NCBI RefSeq assembly: GCF_000423565.1
Contig: NZ_KE384036.1
Span: 186,001-250,000, forward strand
From: Runella zeae DSM 19591
Lineage (GTDB): Bacteria; Bacteroidota; Bacteroidia; Cytophagales; Spirosomataceae
DNA length: 64,000 nt
Reading direction: 5' to 3'
The notes beneath the pieces were generated by a model. It saw only the letters and a program-made list of their open reading frames with translations. It searched no databases and was not told the origin of the DNA. Shown in pieces: positions 34,629 through 43,242 of the stretch (its first letter is position 1; each line of letters begins with the position of its first letter). Both the position numbers and the translations under genes were made by a program.

Positions 34629-35880
34629 CCGTACTTAATATTTTTTGTAAACTTATTCGCTCTTGTTCTTCTTGGGGAGTTATCTTACCCAAAGCAGATA
34701 GCATATTTAGATGTCCTAGTTTTTCAAGTTTTTCCTCAGATTTTTCAGAGCGTACAGGTGTTTTTCCAAACAATTCTGTACCATACGCATCTAAGATATT
34801 TCCATATATTAAACGTTCTTTTTCCAAACCAACCACTTCTCCAGAATCATCTGCAGCGCCAGGTGAAGCCAAACGCCAAATGCTACCTTTCTCACAAGCT
34901 CTGCAAACCAATGGGCTGTGAGTTGTGACAATGAATTGGAGTTTGGGAAAATATTTTGTAAACCACGTTCCTATTCTAGTTTGCCATGTAGGATGCAGAT
35001 GAGCATCTATTTCATCTATCAATACTACACCCGGCAAATCAATCATCATCTTGTTTCGCCTAATATTCTCAAAAACAGTATCTGAATTATACACTCTTAT
35101 TAGTTGGCGTATTAATTCAAAAGTAAGACTGAGTATCGAACGATAACCATCACTTAATTGATTTACACTGATTAAAGAGCCGTTACCGTCTTTAAAAACC
35201 ACTCCATTGGAGCTTACACTTTCTATTTCCGCCTTGTGGGGCAAAAAATCAGCTGAATTAACTAGATTTTTAATGTCATCAATAATATGACCTTCTTCTT
35301 TATTTTCTAAAATTTGATAATTTAACTTCACTAGCCACTCAATTGCCTCCGTCAAAGCAACATCTTCACCAAAAACAGATAAGTGTGCCCCAAGTTTTGG
35401 TTGAGAATAAAATACTTTAGTCCAATCAGGGTTACCTCCTTCAAATCTCCGAAAAGGGCCATACGCTACCGAAAACCATCCCTTCCCTTGCCCCCAATTA
35501 TAATTTTGTGGTTCAGGCTTTTGCCCTTTTTTTGGTAAAAATTCTACATATTCGTCCGACCGTTTAAATTGTATAATATTAGGGATAAGTTGTCTTGTAA
35601 GCTTGGCCCTTCGTCCTGTATGCACGTCTCCAACAGAGGGTTCTATACTAATATCTATCTCTCCCCAATTTTTTTGTCTATTCAACCACTCATTCCATGA
35701 TGCTCTCAACCCTAAAGCCTCTGTAGGGCCTACCAACGCCAAAGCTATTGATTTAACAACTGTTGATTTACCAGATCCATTATCTCCAATAACTACGTGC
35801 CAACCTGCTGGTTCAGGAAAATCCATTTCAAAATGAGAAATCGAACGGATATTTTGTATAATTACTTTTTTAATGTACAT
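34609..35880 (-). CDS. ptuA: AAA/ABC-type ATPase of a Septu-like (PtuAB) module
   Basis: This 423-aa ATPase is of the COG3950/AAA_21 kind. It opens with the strand MYIKKVIIQNIRSISHFEM, then Walker A IGDNGSGKSTVVKSIAL (residues 31-47). It has an ABC-like signature NQLSDGYRSILSLTFEL, Walker B VVLIDEIDAHLHP and the H-loop VTTHSPLVCRA. In Septu the PtuA ATPase forms a ring that restrains the HNH nuclease until nucleotide levels change during phage infection. The pairing with a 20-base overlapping HNH gene supports that role. A longer frame reaches 35913, but a Shine-Dalgarno sequence AAGGAG sits seven bases before the ATG at 35880. No reverse transcriptase gene is nearby, so it is not a retron-linked PtuAB. 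Confidence 0.8.
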   Translation of the reverse strand: MYIKKVIIQNIRSISHFEMDFPEPAGWHVVIGDNGSGKSTVVKSIALALVGPTEALGLRASWNEWLNRQKNWGEIDISIEPSVGDVHTGRRAKLTRQLIPNIIQFKRSDEYVEFLPKKGQKPEPQNYNWGQGKGWFSVAYGPFRRFEGGNPDWTKVFYSQPKLGAHLSVFGEDVALTEAIEWLVKLNYQILENKEEGHIIDDIKNLVNSADFLPHKAEIESVSSNGVVFKDGNGSLISVNQLSDGYRSILSLTFELIRQLIRVYNSDTVFENIRRNKMMIDLPGVVLIDEIDAHLHPTWQTRIGTWFTKYFPKLQFIVTTHSPLVCRACEKGSIWRLASPGAADDSGEVVGLEKERLIYGNILDAYGTELFGKTPVRSEKSEEKLEKLGHLNMLSALGKITPQEEQERISLQKILSTDDPTSI

Positions 35881-35922
35881 ATTAGTTCTCCTTTTGTCAC
35901 AAATTAAAAGCATTCCTAATGC
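35881..35922 (-). promoter_or_regulatory. Strong ribosome site and small palindrome before the Septu-like ATPase
   Basis: On the minus strand AAAAGGAG ends seven bases before the ATG, an unusually good Shine-Dalgarno match for this phylum, and it decides the start. Just upstream, GCATT-CCT-AATGC (35910-35922) is a small palindrome in the leader. Confidence 0.6.
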
Positions 35923-36000
35923 CTAGAGTCTTTTCAAACTTTTTGTAACATAGCTAATTTTATTAATCAAAAATCTTGTTTTAATATTTTGACTTTTTAT

Positions 36001-36031
36001 CAAAAATAAAACTTTCTAGTCAACTTATCAA
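36001..36031 (-). promoter_or_regulatory. Putative promoter of the Septu-like module
   Basis: On the minus strand, TTG (36029-36031) is followed after 20 nt by TATTTTTG (36001-36008), an exact TAnnTTTG. It predicts a leader of about 110 nt. The 35881-36047 gap is AT-rich. Confidence 0.55.
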
Positions 36032-36047
36032 CAAGCCAAAAAACCAC

Positions 36048-37379
36048 TCACATCATACCTTTCGCTTTCAATTCTAGGTATTTGTTGACGGTGTTGGCGT
36101 TGAGGTCTTTGGGGACAGTCAAAATCGCCTGAATTCCGTACAGTTCAAGTTCTTTGACGACGCGCCGTTTTTCGTAGTAAAACCTCTCGGCTATGGTTTT
36201 GAGGTAAATATCTTCCGTATTGTCGGCGGGACTTTTGAGTAGAGAAGCGGTCTCCGTATTTTCAAAAAACACCACAATCAGCAAGTGAGTTTTGGCCAAC
36301 TGCCGCAAAAAAGGCAGCTGTCGCCGCATCGCACTGAGGGTTTCGAAATTGGTAAAAAGCAACAACAAACTCCGCTGACGGATATGTTTTTTTACATGTG
36401 CGTACAAAGTCTCATAATCACTCTCCAAGTAGCGAGTCTTTTGTTTATAGAGCACTTCGAGGATTTTCTGCATCTGCCCTGCCTTCCGCTCTGCGGGTAA
36501 TATTTGACCTATTACTTCCGAAAACGTGATAAGCCCCGCTTTGTCTTGTTTGATTAGGGCGATATTGCTCAACACAAGTGTAGCATTGATGGCATAGTCG
36601 AGGAGGGTCATTTCTTCAAAAGGCGACTTCATGACCCGCCCTTTGTCTATCAAACAATACACCGCTTGTGAGCGCTCATCTTGGAAAGCATTGACCATGA
36701 GCTCATTGCGACGGGCAGTGGCTTTCCAGTTTACGGTTCGTACGTCATCGCCTTTTACATAAGGACGTATCTGCTCAAACTCCATACTGTGCCCCAAACG
36801 CCGAATCCGCTTGATACCCAGCTCCGTAAGTCGGTTAGAAATGGCCATCAATTCATACTGCCGCATCTGGAGATAGGAAGGATACACCGCAACGGTTTTG
36901 TTTTGGGAAGATTGATACCGACGTTTGACCAATCCCAAGGGGGTTTTGATAAAAGCATTGACCGCTCCAAAACTATATTCGCCTCGCTTGGTAGGACGCA
37001 ACTCATAACGAAGCAATTGGGTTTCGTTGGGGGAAAGTTCCGCCTCAAAAAGTACATCTCTCCTCTGAAATTGAAAAGGAATTTCGTCTACTATTTCCCA
37101 GCGAGTTTTGAAAGGGTAGCGATTTTCGAGGTAAATCGTCACGGGATTTTCGTCCCCATTCGACAGCCGGTCTGACACATCTCTTTTGACAAAAATCCCT
37201 TCTTTGGTACGAAAAAGCAAAAAAAGATCTAACAACACCAAGAAAGCAAAAATAGCCGTCATGAGTTTGGCGATTCCAAACAAAAAAGGTGCTGCTTGTG
37301 CCCCTAAAAACACTGCACTAAGCCCCATCAAAATACCCCAAAAAAGATTGGAGAAGTATAAAGGTCTAATATATTTCAA
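36048..37379 (-). CDS. DUF58 domain protein
   Basis: This 443-aa protein has two N-terminal membrane helices (about residues 10-55), a beta-rich region and the DUF58 core at about 195-230 (RRLGHSMEFEQIRPYVKGDDVRTVNWKATARRNELMVNAFQDE). A von Willebrand A-like fold follows (YCLIDKGRVM with the Asp of a degenerate MIDAS, then LLLLFTNFETLSAMRRQLP). DUF58 proteins normally work with a MoxR AAA ATPase as chaperones for membrane or secreted complexes. No moxR gene is adjacent here, so its partner must be elsewhere. It ends upstream of the Septu-like promoter. Confidence 0.87.
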   Translation of the reverse strand: MKYIRPLYFSNLFWGILMGLSAVFLGAQAAPFLFGIAKLMTAIFAFLVLLDLFLLFRTKEGIFVKRDVSDRLSNGDENPVTIYLENRYPFKTRWEIVDEIPFQFQRRDVLFEAELSPNETQLLRYELRPTKRGEYSFGAVNAFIKTPLGLVKRRYQSSQNKTVAVYPSYLQMRQYELMAISNRLTELGIKRIRRLGHSMEFEQIRPYVKGDDVRTVNWKATARRNELMVNAFQDERSQAVYCLIDKGRVMKSPFEEMTLLDYAINATLVLSNIALIKQDKAGLITFSEVIGQILPAERKAGQMQKILEVLYKQKTRYLESDYETLYAHVKKHIRQRSLLLLFTNFETLSAMRRQLPFLRQLAKTHLLIVVFFENTETASLLKSPADNTEDIYLKTIAERFYYEKRRVVKELELYGIQAILTVPKDLNANTVNKYLELKAKGMM

Positions 37380-37406
37380 TTGGATATAGAAGGTTGGAAG
37401 TTGGTA

Positions 37407-38024
37407 TCAAATCGTAAATTCACCTGCTCCTTCACGAATTATGTCAAAATCGTCGTTGGTAGCATCTATGACCGTAGAAGGGATCAAGCCTCCAAAACCA
37501 CCATCTATTACCATATCGACTTGGTGCTGAAAGCGTTCAAAAATGATTTCGGGGTCGGTAGGATATTCCATAAAATCATCTTCGTCTTTGATAGAAGTCG
37601 TAATGATAGGGTGGTCAAGTTCATAAACGATTTGGCGAGTAATGGGATGGTCAGGAATACGAATCCCGACAGTTTTGCGGTTTGCCAATACTTTGGGGAC
37701 GCGATTGCTTGCTTCCAAAACAAACGTAAAAGGCCCCGGTAAAAGTCTTTTCATAAGTTTGAAGGCGTTGTTGCTCACTCTGGCGTAATCTGCAATATGA
37801 CTCAAATCAAAACAAATAAACGAAAAGTCATTTTTCTGGGGTTTGATGCCTTTGATACGGGCCAAGCGCTCAACAGCTCGCGCATTGTGAATATCGCAAC
37901 CCATCGCATAGACCGTATCCGTAGGATAAATAACAATGCCACCGTCGCGCAGGCTATTCACTACTTGCTGTATCTTACGCGGTTCGGGGGTTTGAGGGTG
38001 TATTTTCAGAAACTCTGCGGGCAT
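37407..38024 (-). CDS. tsaC: L-threonylcarbamoyladenylate synthase
   Basis: This YrdC/Sua5-type enzyme of 205 aa makes threonylcarbamoyl-AMP from threonine, bicarbonate and ATP for the t6A37 modification of tRNAs that read ANN codons. Visible blocks are GGIVIYPTDTVYAMGCD, ERLARIKG, FICFDLSHIADYA, LLPGPFTFVL and VGIRIPDHPI. It lacks the C-terminal Sua5 extension, so it is the short form. The frame is open up to 38123, but the ATG at 38024 begins a normal N-terminus. It precedes DUF58 on the same strand with a 27-base gap, suggesting co-transcription. Confidence 0.92.
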   Translation of the reverse strand: MPAEFLKIHPQTPEPRKIQQVVNSLRDGGIVIYPTDTVYAMGCDIHNARAVERLARIKGIKPQKNDFSFICFDLSHIADYARVSNNAFKLMKRLLPGPFTFVLEASNRVPKVLANRKTVGIRIPDHPITRQIVYELDHPIITTSIKDEDDFMEYPTDPEIIFERFQHQVDMVIDGGFGGLIPSTVIDATNDDFDIIREGAGEFTI

Positions 38025-38354
38025 TTGATTATTCAGAAATTTAAAATCCAGTAATTTGAAAATGAAAGTACAAACAATTCGTACAAAGTAACAAGCCGCT
38101 ATCAGTTGACGATTCTTCGTCAAGCGTCAAACGATAAACATAAAATCCTGTAATTCAAACAATTAACAAACAACTAGCTAATAAAAATAATACCAACTAA
38201 TTTTATACAAATCTGAAGTAATTAAGCAAAATCAAAAGAATACAAATGTTATATTTCTGATAATCACTACGATTAACAGTCATTTGAAGTGAGATTCCCT
38301 AAACAACAACAATTGTCGTTTAAGTTGATAATCAGTATTTTAATAATATTTTTT
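38025..38354. other. Non-coding AT-rich gap between tsaC and the glycosyltransferase
   Basis: These 330 bases hold no supported gene. The only structure seen is a small hairpin TTGACGA-TTCT-TCGTCAA at 38106-38123. A promoter for tsaC should be here on the minus strand, but no exact TAnnTTTG match was found. Confidence 0.5.
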
Positions 38355-39359
38355 CTAGCGCTCCAATTGTACAAACGGAACACCCTGCTGCATGAGTTGA
38401 AGATTGCGTTGATTGCGCCACTTGGCATAATACTGATAAAGCCAATTGACAGGAAGACGAAGACGACAGAGCCATACCAATAGCTCTGTTTCCCAGCCGG
38501 GGTCTTCGATATAATTGAGAAGTTTGCGAAAAGCCGCTGCTTGTTCGGCGTCTTCGGCTACAAAGCATTTCTTGATAAACTCACGAATCCGATTTGCCAA
38601 AATATCATATTCTTCTTGCGAACGGCTCAAATCATACGCTTTGTTGCAGACTTCCCAGCTTGATTTGAGCATTGGATTGCCGACTCGATAAAACTGAGTT
38701 GCCAAAGATCCATCCAAGACCCGTTTGTGAGTCAATACTTCATCTATGTAATGGTATTTGTAATCATGCGCTGAACGAACAAAAAAATCAAAATCTTCGT
38801 AACTAAGGTTTTCATCGTATCCGCCCAGTTTCATCAACACTGACTTACGCATCATGATGGTAGGCGTACAAATAAAATAACGGCGCAAAATCTCTTTGTA
38901 TACATCGCCCGTAGGTACTTGCCCCTCTGCCCCACCATGTGCACCAAGCGCATAATGATACCCAAACTTCTTGCCCGTCGAGTCGATATAAGCCGCGTTG
39001 GAAAACACCACCGCATATTCTTTGTTAAGCGTTTCAAAAACCTCTACTTGTTTTTGAATACGTTCAGGAAGCATAATATCGTCGGCAGCCAAATCAATGA
39101 CGTATTTGCCAGAGGCTTGCTCCAAACCTTGATTGAAAGCCCGACAAAGGCCAATATTGTAAGTATTGCGTATAAATACAATGCGTGGGTGCTTATCCAC
39201 TACCTGCTGTATCACCCTCCTCGAATTATCTGTACTTGCGTTGTCAATCACAATCAGCTGAATAGCCTCATACGTTTGATTAATCACAGACAACAAACTC
39301 TCTCTCACAAAATTCTCGTGATTATAACAGGTACATATTACGGTAACTTCCGGTTTCAT
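38355..39359 (-). CDS. Family 2 glycosyltransferase
   Basis: This inverting GT-A fold glycosyltransferase has 334 aa. It shows the N-terminal nucleotide-sugar site VTVICTCYNHENFVRESLLS, VIDNASTDNSRRV, the acidic metal motif region YVIDLAADDIMLPERI and GGYDENLSYEDFDFFVR, which holds the likely catalytic base. It lacks membrane helices, so it acts on the cytoplasmic face, probably in surface polysaccharide or glycolipid synthesis. Donor and acceptor cannot be told. No glycan operon is adjacent. A small hairpin AGGCAA-CA-TTGCCT lies 11 bases before its ATG. Confidence 0.9.
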   Translation of the reverse strand: MKPEVTVICTCYNHENFVRESLLSVINQTYEAIQLIVIDNASTDNSRRVIQQVVDKHPRIVFIRNTYNIGLCRAFNQGLEQASGKYVIDLAADDIMLPERIQKQVEVFETLNKEYAVVFSNAAYIDSTGKKFGYHYALGAHGGAEGQVPTGDVYKEILRRYFICTPTIMMRKSVLMKLGGYDENLSYEDFDFFVRSAHDYKYHYIDEVLTHKRVLDGSLATQFYRVGNPMLKSSWEVCNKAYDLSRSQEEYDILANRIREFIKKCFVAEDAEQAAAFRKLLNYIEDPGWETELLVWLCRLRLPVNWLYQYYAKWRNQRNLQLMQQGVPFVQLER

Positions 39360-39513
39360 GCTAATCGTTAGGCAACATTGCCTCAGTAATAATATTTTAA
39401 TACAGATTTTGGGAACATTTATTAAGTAAATCTAAAATATTAATAGCGATTGATTTACACCTCTCCCTGTCTTTTTAGTTAACGGTAAAAATTGAGCAAT
39501 CTATTAGCACTAC

Positions 39514-39652
39514 AAAATCGTGCCAAATATCCTTTAAAACTTTTAAAATCAGAGAAATACAACCAACAAATCACTAATAATCAAACAGTTGTAATTTAAC
39601 ATATCAAATATCAAGCCTTACCTATTTCAACGGGTCAATTTGGCACGATTTT
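39514..39652. repeat. 15-bp perfect inverted repeat with sigma-54-like TTGGCACG cores
   Basis: AAAATCGTGCCAAAT (39514-39528) and ATTTGGCACGATTTT (39638-39652) are exact complements. A second weaker pair, CAGAGAAA / TTTCTCTG, lies beside them. Each arm reads TTGGCACGATTTT, like a sigma-54 -24 box pointing outward, but the expected -12 TTGC is not present. The 39360-39752 gap contains no gene. Confidence 0.6.
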
Positions 39653-39719
39653 CTCTGTTAAACGTTTAAAATCTGGTGTAAAAAATATTTTTCATTATTT
39701 ATGGGTTAGGGTAGTGCAT

Positions 39720-39754
39720 AAATGCCGTATCAAGTTGTATACGGCATTTTTTTT
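39720..39754 (+). terminator. Orphan plus-strand terminator
   Basis: The 11-bp arms AAATGCCGTAT and ATACGGCATTT enclose an 8-nt loop, followed by eight Ts on the plus strand. No plus-strand gene exists within several kilobases upstream, so it may end a small RNA. It overlaps the last bases of the minus-strand yihY-type gene. Confidence 0.75.
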
Positions 39755-40685
39755 AAGTTGCTTGATTACGTTTTTTTTGGTGTTTGGCTCGCCAAATACT
39801 TAAATTAAGCTCAAAACCGAAAATAAGTAACAATGCTACCAAATAAAACCAAATCATCATCGCAATGATGGTACCGATAGAACCATATAACTTGTTGTAG
39901 CTACTAAAGTTTGACAAATAGAAAGAAAAACCGTAGGTCGCCATGATAATGAGGAGGGATGCAATCAATGCCCCCAAGTTAAAAAAACGCCAACCGTGGT
40001 TGATTTTGGGTGCAAAACGATATATGATTGCGACGGCCAATGTAAAGGCAGCAAACATAACTCCATACCGCAAGGCATCTACCAAAAAAACCGTAAAATC
40101 GTCTCCCAATAGCACGGTATCGTGGAGCCAATCGACTACAAATCCTCCCCCTATAATCACAATTACCGCCAAAAACAAAACCGACGAGAGCAGCACTGTG
40201 AGCATAATCGAAATGCCTTTGGTCTTGAAAAACCCTCGGTTTTCGGAAGTACGATCCGCCATATTGAAGGCTGTCATAAGCGCTCCCATGCCATTTGTAG
40301 CCGTAATAAGAGCGAAAATAAAACCAAAAGATAATATACCACTTTGCTTACGGCTGATGATATCGTAAATCGTAGCAGCAGCAAACTCGTACAACGCCCC
40401 CGGCATGGCATCGTGCATAAAGCTCATAATCTGAACTTGCATGTCGGGAATAGGAAAGTAAGGAATCAACGTAAATAAAAATAGAATCGCAGGAAATACC
40501 GCCAATGTAAAATTGTAGGCTACCGCAGTGGCCCTTTGGTCGATGTCATAGAGTAAGATTTTTTCTAATAAAATCGTCGCTATATCTGCCAAAGAGACTG
40601 TTTCCGAAAAAAATCGCTTTTGGTGTAACCACGCATAGCTACGACGAAGTTGACGGTATTTAGATGTTGACCAGTTTTGAAGCAT
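39753..40685 (-). CDS. YihY/BrkB family inner-membrane protein
   Basis: This 310-aa integral membrane protein has six predicted helices between about residues 55 and 300. The family is identified by ILLYDIDQRATAVAYNFTLAVFPAILFLFTLIPYFP, then TNGMGALMTAFNMADRTSENRGFFKTKG and the final YKLYGSIGTIIAMMIWFYLVALLLIFGFELN. YihY proteins were once called ribonuclease BN by mistake. Their true role is unclear; a transport or envelope function is likely. It follows the thioesterase gene on the same strand with a 27-base gap. Confidence 0.9.
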   Translation of the reverse strand: MLQNWSTSKYRQLRRSYAWLHQKRFFSETVSLADIATILLEKILLYDIDQRATAVAYNFTLAVFPAILFLFTLIPYFPIPDMQVQIMSFMHDAMPGALYEFAAATIYDIISRKQSGILSFGFIFALITATNGMGALMTAFNMADRTSENRGFFKTKGISIMLTVLLSSVLFLAVIVIIGGGFVVDWLHDTVLLGDDFTVFLVDALRYGVMFAAFTLAVAIIYRFAPKINHGWRFFNLGALIASLLIIMATYGFSFYLSNFSSYNKLYGSIGTIIAMMIWFYLVALLLIFGFELNLSIWRAKHQKKRNQAT

Positions 40686-40712
40686 TCACTCCCGGTGATT
40701 TATTCATGTGTT

Positions 40713-41123
40713 TCAAGAAAAATACGGCGCAAGTCGTTCGAGAAGGCCTTTGGGTGCTCGCGTTGGACGGTTGGTATCACGGCTCAAAAACACGAGCGTT
40801 GTTTCTCCGGTATTCAATAAGACATTGTCTTGATTTCGAATTTCGTATCGAAATACCACCCGTGCTGCGGGCAACTCAGGAATCAATACTTTAATCGTAA
40901 GCTCATCATCATAGCGTGCAGGCTGAAGATAGCGCGAATAGTTTTCATATACGGGCATCATAGTGCCACTCTGCTCCATATCACGATACGAAAACCCGAT
41001 ACTCCTCAATGCCTCCACCCTCCCTATTTCATAAAATCGCCCATAGTTTCCATAATATACGTATCCCATTTGGTCGGTATCGGCATACCTCACTCGGGTT
41101 CCTTTTACTTCGTAAACAAACAT
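40713..41123 (-). CDS. YbgC/FadM-type acyl-CoA thioesterase
   Basis: This 136-aa single hotdog-fold protein has the active-site block VRYADTDQMGYVYYGNYGRFYEIGRVE, including the catalytic Asp. It hydrolyses short or medium acyl-CoA, or 4-hydroxybenzoyl-CoA-like esters. In many bacteria ybgC belongs to the tol-pal cluster, but here it lies between mltG and a yihY-type gene. The frame starts at 41147, but the ATG at 41123 is preferred because it directly precedes the conserved strand. Confidence 0.88.
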   Translation of the reverse strand: MFVYEVKGTRVRYADTDQMGYVYYGNYGRFYEIGRVEALRSIGFSYRDMEQSGTMMPVYENYSRYLQPARYDDELTIKVLIPELPAARVVFRYEIRNQDNVLLNTGETTLVFLSRDTNRPTRAPKGLLERLAPYFS

Positions 41124-41229
41124 ATTTTTAGTCAAATATTGAAACAATCCGAAAACAATGTAAAGAACTGGCAGTCAAATAAATGGCCAATATCTCTCCG
41201 CATTTATTTCTTCATTTATACTGTATTTT

Positions 41230-42267
41230 TTATTTTTTGATATTCAATCGATTTAGTGCCTCTTGATACAGGCGAGCATTCTTGAGGTGGTCTTCATAAT
41301 TGCTGGCAAACATATGATAACCCGAAAAATCAGCACTGGCACACATGTAAGTATAATCGTGTTTTTCGTAATTCAAAACAGCGTCAATTGAATTCAAATC
41401 TGCCACCCGGATAGGCCCTGGCGGCAGTCCCACGTTGGTATAAGTATTGTAAGGAGATTTCACCAAAAGTTGCGCGTTAAGAACCCGTTTAATCTCAAAA
41501 TTTTTGAGGGCAAACTTAATGGTAGGATCTGCTTGTAAAGGCATCGACGAATTGAGTCGATTGATGTACAAACCCGCCACACGAGGTCTTTCGTCTTTCT
41601 TACGTCCCTGCTCTTCTTCCACAATCGATGCCAAAATCGAAACTTGGATGGGTGTTAGCCCGATAGCCTGCGCTTTGGCTGTGCGTTCGGTATTCCAGTA
41701 TTTTTGGTATTCGTCATACATTCTACCCAAAAATTTGGAGGCATTGGTAGTCCAATAAATCTCGTAAGTATTGGGTAAAAACATGCTTACGACATTGGCG
41801 GTATCAAAGCCGTATTTCTGACATACTTGTGGGTCGTCGAGCAAGGCTTGCAACGAATCTGGTCCAAAAGCAAATTTGTTGCCGATGCGCTGTATCAAAT
41901 CGGATTTGAGACGGATATTGTTAAAAGTCAGCCGCACCGCATCTTGGCGTCCATTTCTGAGTTTTTGGATTGCCTCCCAGTTGCCCATTTTGCGGGTCAA
42001 AAGGTAGCGCCCGGGTTTTACTCTTTCGGGTAAATCCAAAAATTTAGCCAAAAACCGAAAAGACATCTCATTGTTGAGTACATCATTTTTTTTGAGGGTA
42101 TCTAAAAGACTTTCATAGGTACCTCCCACTGGTATCAAAAGCGCAAAATCTTTTTCTTTTTCTCCTTGAAAATTGGGCGTCTTAGCTACCTGCCAAAAAT
42201 AAAAACTAAAAGTAGTCGCTACCACACAGACCGTTACGAATAATCCTATTTTGAAATTACGAGACAT
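41230..42267 (-). CDS. mltG: Endolytic murein transglycosylase MltG
   Basis: This 345-aa protein cleaves nascent glycan strands and is thought to set their length. It has one N-terminal membrane helix (about residues 6-25), a LysM-like region and the YceG catalytic domain with ILASIVEEEQGRKKDERPRV (catalytic Glu), VAGLYINRLNSSMPLQADPT, SPYNTYTNVGLPPGPI and a closing YHMFASNYEDH. It acts in the periplasm. Its -7 element TACTTTTG is seen about 75 bases upstream. It is followed by the thioesterase gene, and the two may be co-transcribed. Confidence 0.94.
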   Translation of the reverse strand: MSRNFKIGLFVTVCVVATTFSFYFWQVAKTPNFQGEKEKDFALLIPVGGTYESLLDTLKKNDVLNNEMSFRFLAKFLDLPERVKPGRYLLTRKMGNWEAIQKLRNGRQDAVRLTFNNIRLKSDLIQRIGNKFAFGPDSLQALLDDPQVCQKYGFDTANVVSMFLPNTYEIYWTTNASKFLGRMYDEYQKYWNTERTAKAQAIGLTPIQVSILASIVEEEQGRKKDERPRVAGLYINRLNSSMPLQADPTIKFALKNFEIKRVLNAQLLVKSPYNTYTNVGLPPGPIRVADLNSIDAVLNYEKHDYTYMCASADFSGYHMFASNYEDHLKNARLYQEALNRLNIKK

Positions 42268-42342
42268 GAAACATGAAGTTAGATGTTGATACTTGAACAC
42301 CCCATCAGAGTTTATTTCTCTCCAGAGGCTTCAAAATTGTTG

Positions 42343-42350
42343 CAAAAGTA
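42343..42350 (-). promoter_or_regulatory. Putative -7 element for mltG
   Basis: The minus strand reads TACTTTTG, an exact TAnnTTTG, 75 bases before the mltG ATG. No clear -33 box was found. Confidence 0.4.
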
Positions 42351-42526
42351 CTAGTTCGATTGGTATTTTTTATGGGAAAAGTGATGAGGATATTATGAAT
42401 GGGTTCAAAAGCGTAATTTTTTGTTTTAAGAACCTAGCTAAGTGTGCCCAACTACCGCATACTCAATCTCCTGATGATTCTTATGGTAAAGTGTACTTTT
42501 AAAACACAGAAATAATAAGATTTGAG

Positions 42527-42534
42527 TAACTTTG
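42527..42534 (+). promoter_or_regulatory. Putative -7 element for the DinB-like gene
   Basis: The plus strand reads TAACTTTG, an exact TAnnTTTG, 95 bases before the ATG at 42630. The 42268-42629 gap is otherwise AT-rich and holds only this and the mltG element. Confidence 0.4.
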
Positions 42535-42629
42535 CTTTTCGTTTTAATCAATTTTAAAATTCAATAGTTACATACAAAGACATAAGTACATGGAGTGCCT
42601 AAGCAGACGTGTACGAAATATATTCACAA

Positions 42630-43199
42630 ATGGACGCAAAAGAAGAGTTATTACGCATTATTGACCAATTTAACCTTATTTACGAAAGCGAAGAAGCATG
42701 GCATGGCCCCTCTGTGGTAGAGGTATTGAGCGATGTTTCGTGGGAAATGGCGGCCGAAAAAATCATGCCCAATACTCATAGCATTGCCGAACTGGTATAT
42801 CATATGACTACTTGGCGCATTTTTGTCGTAAAACGCCTCCAAGGTGACGGCGAATACGAAGTTACTAAAGCGCGTGATTGGAAGACTTTCCCCATCTTTG
42901 ACGAGTTTGAGTGGGAAGCCCTACAAATGGAACTTAGCCTTAGCCAAGAAGAACTCATTGCCGAACTCGAAAAAAGAGAAGATGACGAGTTTTTGGAAGA
43001 AATCGTTCCGGGGCGTCAGTACGATTATTATACCATGCTTCACGGCATTTTACAACACGACTTATACCATGCCGGACAAATATCAATCCTCAAAAAAGCC
43101 CTTTTCTACAAAGGCTTGGGTAAGAAAAAACACCAAGATGAAGACGGCTACTATGGCTCTGGTGCCGGCGACTTCGATGATTATGATGATAGATACTAA
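42630..43199 (+). CDS. DinB-family protein
   Basis: This 189-aa four-helix bundle belongs to the DinB/YfiT superfamily. The three metal-binding His are visible in IAELVYHMTTW and LHGILQHDLYHAGQISILKKAL. The C-terminus is an unusual acidic, Tyr/Gly-rich tail (DEDGYYGSGAGDFDDYDD). Relatives are metal-dependent hydrolases or bacillithiol/mycothiol transferases; the substrate here is unknown. The ATG at 42630 is preferred over a GTG at 42609. The following hydrolase gene starts 43 bases after its stop codon. Confidence 0.85.
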   Translation: MDAKEELLRIIDQFNLIYESEEAWHGPSVVEVLSDVSWEMAAEKIMPNTHSIAELVYHMTTWRIFVVKRLQGDGEYEVTKARDWKTFPIFDEFEWEALQMELSLSQEELIAELEKREDDEFLEEIVPGRQYDYYTMLHGILQHDLYHAGQISILKKALFYKGLGKKKHQDEDGYYGSGAGDFDDYDDRY

Positions 43200-43242
43200 A
43201 AGCTATTGATTCATCACTATTCATCTCAAACTCTGAATTTCC

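Noticed and set aside
31686-36047. Retron containing the ATPase-HNH pair
   Set aside because: Retron-linked PtuAB needs a reverse transcriptase and msr-msd RNA nearby; only gamma-glutamyltransferase and DUF58 genes flank the module.
36681-37175. Plus-strand open frame opposite DUF58
   Set aside because: It is antisense to the conserved DUF58 core and has no family features.
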